Shown here: in pieces, positions 14,876-17,676 of the stretch
Layout: each line of letters starts with the position of its first letter
Numbering within the stretch: position 1 is the first letter of the stretch
Assembly: GCA_035464115.1 (NCBI GenBank)
Contig: DATHSN010000278.1
Location: 1-17,676, forward strand
Length of the DNA stretch: 17,676 nt
Origin: DATHSN01 sp035464115
Lineage (GTDB): Bacteria > Actinomycetota > Acidimicrobiia > Acidimicrobiales > SKKL01
Reading direction: 5' to 3'
Translations under genes and position numbers: made by a program
Notes under the pieces: model-generated
Database searches by the model: none
Told to the model about the DNA's origin: nothing
What the model saw: the letters and a program-made list of their open reading frames with translations, nothing else

Positions 14876-16075
14876 TCACAGGCGGTCGCGCTCCTTCTCG
14901 TTGCGCAGGTCGAAGGCGATCTTCACCGCGCCGCGCGGGCCGGCGGCGGCGGCGTGCTCGATGGCCTCACGGTGTCGGTCGAGGGGGTAGGTGGCCGACA
15001 CGAGCCGACCGAGGTCGGCGTGGCGGACGAGCTCGGCGGCGAGGTCGAAGGTGCGCACCGGGCCGCGGTCGGGGAGGTGTTCGGTGCCGTAGGCGTAGGC
15101 CCCCACCAGCTCGATCTCGCGGTGCCACAGCCCGGTGAGGTCGACGTTGACGGTGCCGGGCATGCCGACCAGCACGACGCGGCCCCGGGGCCGGACGACG
15201 GCGAGGCTGTCGGCCAGGCTGGCCTCCGAGCCCACGCAGTCGATGACCACGTCGGCGCCCCCGGTGAGCCGGTCGATGTGGCCGTCGCCGATGGCCAGGC
15301 TGTTGGTGGCCCGTCGCACCCCCCGACGCCACTCGCCGGGGTCGACCACCACGTCGGCACCGAGCTCGCGGGCGAGCTCGCGCTGCACGGGGTAGCGGGC
15401 GGCGACGAGGACGGTGGCGGGGTCGGCGTGGTGGCGGACGGCGGCGAGGGTGAGCAGGCCGAGGGTGCCGGCGCCGAGGACGGCGACGACCGCGCCGGGC
15501 TCGATGCGCGCCGCCAGCGCGGCGTGCACCGCGCAGGCGGTGGGCTCGATCATCACCGCCGCCTCGTCGGAGAGGTCGTCGGCCACGGGGTGCAGCTGGG
15601 TGGGGTGGGCGACCATGGCGACCGACCAGCCGCCGCCGGTGTCGCAGCAGTAGCCCGACTGCAGGCCGGGGGCGAGGTCGCCGAGGGTGATGCGCTCGCA
15701 GCCGCCGAGGTCGCCTCGGGCGCAGGCTGCGCAGGGCGGCACGATGCCCCGGGTGGCGCACCCGAGCACGGGCTCGACGACCACGCGGGCGCCGTCGTCG
15801 AGGTCCCCGACCACCTCGTGGCCGGGCACGAACGGGAACGACACGATCGGCTCGAAGTAGCCCGACGCCCGACCGTCGACGGTGGCCAGGTCGCTGCCGC
15901 AGATGCCGGCCAGGCGGGGCCGCACCCGCACCCAGTCGGGGCCGGGCAGCTCGGGCGGGTCGAGGTCCTTGAGCTTCAGGGGCCCCACCGCGGCGCCCCG
16001 TCCGGGGACGACCGTCCCCGCGATGCGGGCCGCGGCGTAGCGGGGGATGTCGCGCGAGAAGCGGAGGGCCTTCAT
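14876..16075 (-). CDS. Zinc-dependent medium-chain alcohol dehydrogenase
   Basis: A 399-residue MDR-superfamily NAD(P)-dependent dehydrogenase, presumably interconverting an alcohol and an aldehyde or ketone in the cytoplasm. Catalytic zinc ligands are Cys59 (GICGSDL), His86/Glu87 (PGHEVVG) and probably Glu177 (MIEPTACAVHA). A structural-zinc lobe has Cys106, 115, 118 and 126, spaced C-x8-C-x2-C-x7-C rather than the usual C-x2-C-x2-C-x7-C. The Rossmann motif is GAGTLG (201-206). An N-terminal extension of about 45 residues (RFSRDIPRYAAARI, GPLKLKDLDPPELPGPDW) precedes the GroES-like fold; I know similar ones from actinobacterial relatives of unknown substrate. ATG 16075 starts the conserved N-terminus, but the better-placed Shine-Dalgarno belongs to an upstream ATG at 16089. 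It is the second visible gene of the cluster with the FAR-HAD, LarA-like and PlsC genes. Confidence 0.9.
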   Translation of the reverse strand: MKALRFSRDIPRYAAARIAGTVVPGRGAAVGPLKLKDLDPPELPGPDWVRVRPRLAGICGSDLATVDGRASGYFEPIVSFPFVPGHEVVGDLDDGARVVVEPVLGCATRGIVPPCAACARGDLGGCERITLGDLAPGLQSGYCCDTGGGWSVAMVAHPTQLHPVADDLSDEAAVMIEPTACAVHAALAARIEPGAVVAVLGAGTLGLLTLAAVRHHADPATVLVAARYPVQRELARELGADVVVDPGEWRRGVRRATNSLAIGDGHIDRLTGGADVVIDCVGSEASLADSLAVVRPRGRVVLVGMPGTVNVDLTGLWHREIELVGAYAYGTEHLPDRGPVRTFDLAAELVRHADLGRLVSATYPLDRHREAIEHAAAAGPRGAVKIAFDLRNEKERDRL

Positions 16076-16089
16076 GTCAGGGCCTTCAT
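16072..16089 (-). promoter_or_regulatory. Five-codon mini-ORF (MKALT) overlapping the dehydrogenase start
   Basis: ATG at 16089 opens a frame encoding MKALT and stops at TGA 16074-16072, which overlaps the dehydrogenase ATG (16075-16073) as ATGA. The mini-ORF has GGAG eight bases upstream, a good ribosome binding site; the dehydrogenase ATG has none of its own at the normal distance. The sequence ATGAAGGCCCT occurs twice, 14 bp apart, so the mini-ORF looks like a small tandem duplication of the gene start. Ribosomes would have to end at TGA and restart at the overlapping ATG. Confidence 0.6.
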
Positions 16090-16104
16090 GCGAGCAGCTC
16101 CACG

Positions 16105-17676
16105 TCAGGCCGTCCGGGTGGGGGCGATGGGCACGAGCGGCGCGGTGGAGCCGGGCGCCTTGGCCCAGTTCTCGACGAGCCAGCCGCGGCTGCGGGCGAT
16201 GGCCGCGAGGCGGGTCTCGGGGTTGACCGCCACCGGGAAGCCGACCGCGTCGAGCATCGGCAGGTCGCTGGCGGAGTCGGCGTAGGCGACCGACTCGGCG
16301 AGGTCGAGGCCGTTGGCGGCGGCGTAGTCGGCCATGGCCTGCGATCGCGCCTCGCCGGTGGGCGGCACCTTCACCAGCTCGCCGGTGTAGCGCCCCTCGC
16401 GGACCGTCATCTCGGCGGCGACGATGTCGTCGAACAGCGGCCGCAGCGGCTCGACCACCACGTCGAGCGCACCGGTGATGAGGATGGTGCGGTGGCCGAG
16501 CCGGCGGTGCTCGCGCACCCGGCGGAGCCCGGCGGGGAACGACTTGGTGAGGATCAGCTGGCTGAACAGCTCGACGGAGTCCTCGGCCAGCTGGTCCACC
16601 GGCGCGCCCTCGTAGCGACGGTAGAAGTGGCGCAGGAAGTCGGTGCGGTCGGCGCGGTCGAGGCGCAGCAGCCCCGGGCCCTCGCGCACGAGCCGGGCGG
16701 CGAGCCGGAGCTGGTCCTCGCGGGGGAGGCGGCGGGTGGCGAGCCAGGCGTAGGACGTGACCACGTTCGACGCGATGAGGGTGTTCTCGAGGTCGAACGC
16801 GGCGAGGTGGCGGTCGGGCGAGAGGACCTTGCCCCGCAGGCGCGTCGACCGGCTCGGGCCGTCCTTCTTGCCGGGTGAGGTGCGGACCCGGGCGTGCTCG
16901 ACCACCGACGGCAGGTGGGTGTTGGTGGCGTAGTCGGCCCAGTCGACGACGCGGGGGTCGAAGCAGAACGCGGCGCGGTCGGCGTCGGTGAGGCCCGTCC
17001 ACATGTCGAGGAGGCGGTCGACGGTGTAGATGGCCTCGCACTCGGCGTAGGCCCCGTAGAGCTCGACGTAGGTGGCGGCCCGGTCGACCTCCTCGCGCCG
17101 CTCCTCGAGCCGGGCCGAGAGCTCGGCCTGGCGCCCGCGGAGGGGCAGCGCGTCGACCACCCGCTCGGCGCGGCTCACCACGACCTTGGCCCGCGACAGC
17201 TGGCGCTCGACGGCGCCGCGGGCCGGGAAGCGCCACTCGGGCACGCCGATGGGCTGGCCGTGGGAGTCGTAGATGGGGTGCTCGGTGAAGTACGCCTCGA
17301 TGAGGCCGATGAGCGTGCGGTAGCGGAGCGGGTTGGCGTCGCCGGACGCCACCTGCACGATCGGGGGGGTGGCGTCGGGCGGCGCGCCGGCGACCGCGCA
17401 GATGGCGGCGACGACGAGGTCGACGGGGATCACGTCGACCACGCCCTCGGGCACCCCGGGGACCTGGGTGAGCAGCCCGCGGGCGTAGGAGATGATGACC
17501 GGCTCGGCCATGCGGAAGCCGCGGATCCATCCCGGGTAGGGCTCGGCGACCGACGACTCGATGATCGACGGGCGCACCGTGGTGACCGGCACCGGCCCCT
17601 TCGACTCCGAGAGGGCGACCTCGCCGAGGGCCTTCGTGTAGGAGTACACGTCGGGGAACCCGAGCGAGCGGGCCCG
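16105..17676 (-). CDS. Fatty acyl-CoA reductase-like SDR fused to HAD-IB phosphatase-like domain (5' end outside window)
   Basis: 523 residues are visible; the N-terminus lies beyond the window end and the frame is open through 17676. Visible residues 1 to about 185 are the later part of a male-sterility-type (FAR/thioester reductase) extended SDR. The YxxxK active site is YSYTK (about 11-15), followed by TTVRPSIIESS, EPYPGWIRGF and VDVIPVDLVV, as in fatty acyl-CoA reductases; the NAD(P)-binding motif lies outside. A charged linker (about 185-290) follows. A HAD-IB domain (about 290-500) then shows FDLENTLIAS (motif I), LITGALD (motif II) and YADSASDLPMLDAVG (motif IV). In motif I the usual second Asp of DxDxT is Glu (residues 295-299), which may alter or remove phosphatase activity. 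Fusion of FAR and HAD parts suggests two steps on a fatty-acyl or fatty-alcohol substrate. The stop is 29 bp before the dehydrogenase start. Confidence 0.82.
   Translation of the reverse strand, partial: RARSLGFPDVYSYTKALGEVALSESKGPVPVTTVRPSIIESSVAEPYPGWIRGFRMAEPVIISYARGLLTQVPGVPEGVVDVIPVDLVVAAICAVAGAPPDATPPIVQVASGDANPLRYRTLIGLIEAYFTEHPIYDSHGQPIGVPEWRFPARGAVERQLSRAKVVVSRAERVVDALPLRGRQAELSARLEERREEVDRAATYVELYGAYAECEAIYTVDRLLDMWTGLTDADRAAFCFDPRVVDWADYATNTHLPSVVEHARVRTSPGKKDGPSRSTRLRGKVLSPDRHLAAFDLENTLIASNVVTSYAWLATRRLPREDQLRLAARLVREGPGLLRLDRADRTDFLRHFYRRYEGAPVDQLAEDSVELFSQLILTKSFPAGLRRVREHRRLGHRTILITGALDVVVEPLRPLFDDIVAAEMTVREGRYTGELVKVPPTGEARSQAMADYAAANGLDLAESVAYADSASDLPMLDAVGFPVAVNPETRLAAIARSRGWLVENWAKAPGSTAPLVPIAPTRTA

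Noticed and set aside
14876..17530. One long - strand frame joining the dehydrogenase to upstream sequence
   Set aside because: Upstream of 16075 it runs out of frame through the FAR-HAD gene as Arg/Pro-rich noise; the dehydrogenase starts at 16075.

Overview
This is a GC-rich bacterial chromosome segment, packed with genes and carrying some GTG starts. Two genes have a DUF2510 domain, which is characteristic of Actinomycetota, and their outer-surface parts carry short cysteine modules of the kind seen in Acidimicrobiia. I infer an actinomycete, possibly an acidimicrobiid of the Iamia/Ilumatobacter kind; no rRNA or other strict marker is present to prove it. I see no tRNA, rRNA, CRISPR array, insertion sequence or phage gene.

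Left part (1-5115). The window opens with the end of an Fe3+-type ABC permease gene (+ strand). It runs tail-to-tail into, and overlaps by 70 bp, the gene for an FbpC-like ATPase (- strand). A strong GC hairpin separates the ATPase gene from a mitochondrial-type aconitase gene (- strand). A HutC/GntR-type regulator is transcribed divergently from the aconitase gene, with short direct repeats in the shared promoter region. The regulator's 3' end overlaps by 113 bp a small MauE/DoxX-like membrane protein gene on the opposite strand.

Central part (5116-12295). A large glutamate synthase subunit gene (gltB, - strand) has no gltD beside it in this window. Its product has an unusual alanine/aspartate-rich stretch of about 65 residues before the FMN-binding synthase domain. 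A 252-bp divergent intergenic region follows. Beyond it is a tandem pair of paralogous single-pass membrane proteins (+ strand). Each has a cytoplasmic DUF2510 domain, a proline/alanine-rich linker, one membrane helix and an outer part built of short two-cysteine modules plus a conserved four-cysteine C-terminal module. A hairpin terminator lies between the pair.

Right part (12306-17676). Four - strand genes with gaps of 22-29 bp look like one operon. In transcription order they are: a fatty-acyl-reductase-like protein fused to a HAD-IB domain (5' end outside the window), a zinc alcohol dehydrogenase, a LarA/DUF2088-like protein lacking several residues needed by nickel-pincer racemases, and a PlsC-type acyltransferase. 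Together they suggest an uncharacterised lipid- or alcohol-modifying pathway; this is the best candidate here for an undescribed system. The dehydrogenase start carries a 14-bp-spaced duplication that creates a five-codon mini-ORF overlapping the real start as ATGA.
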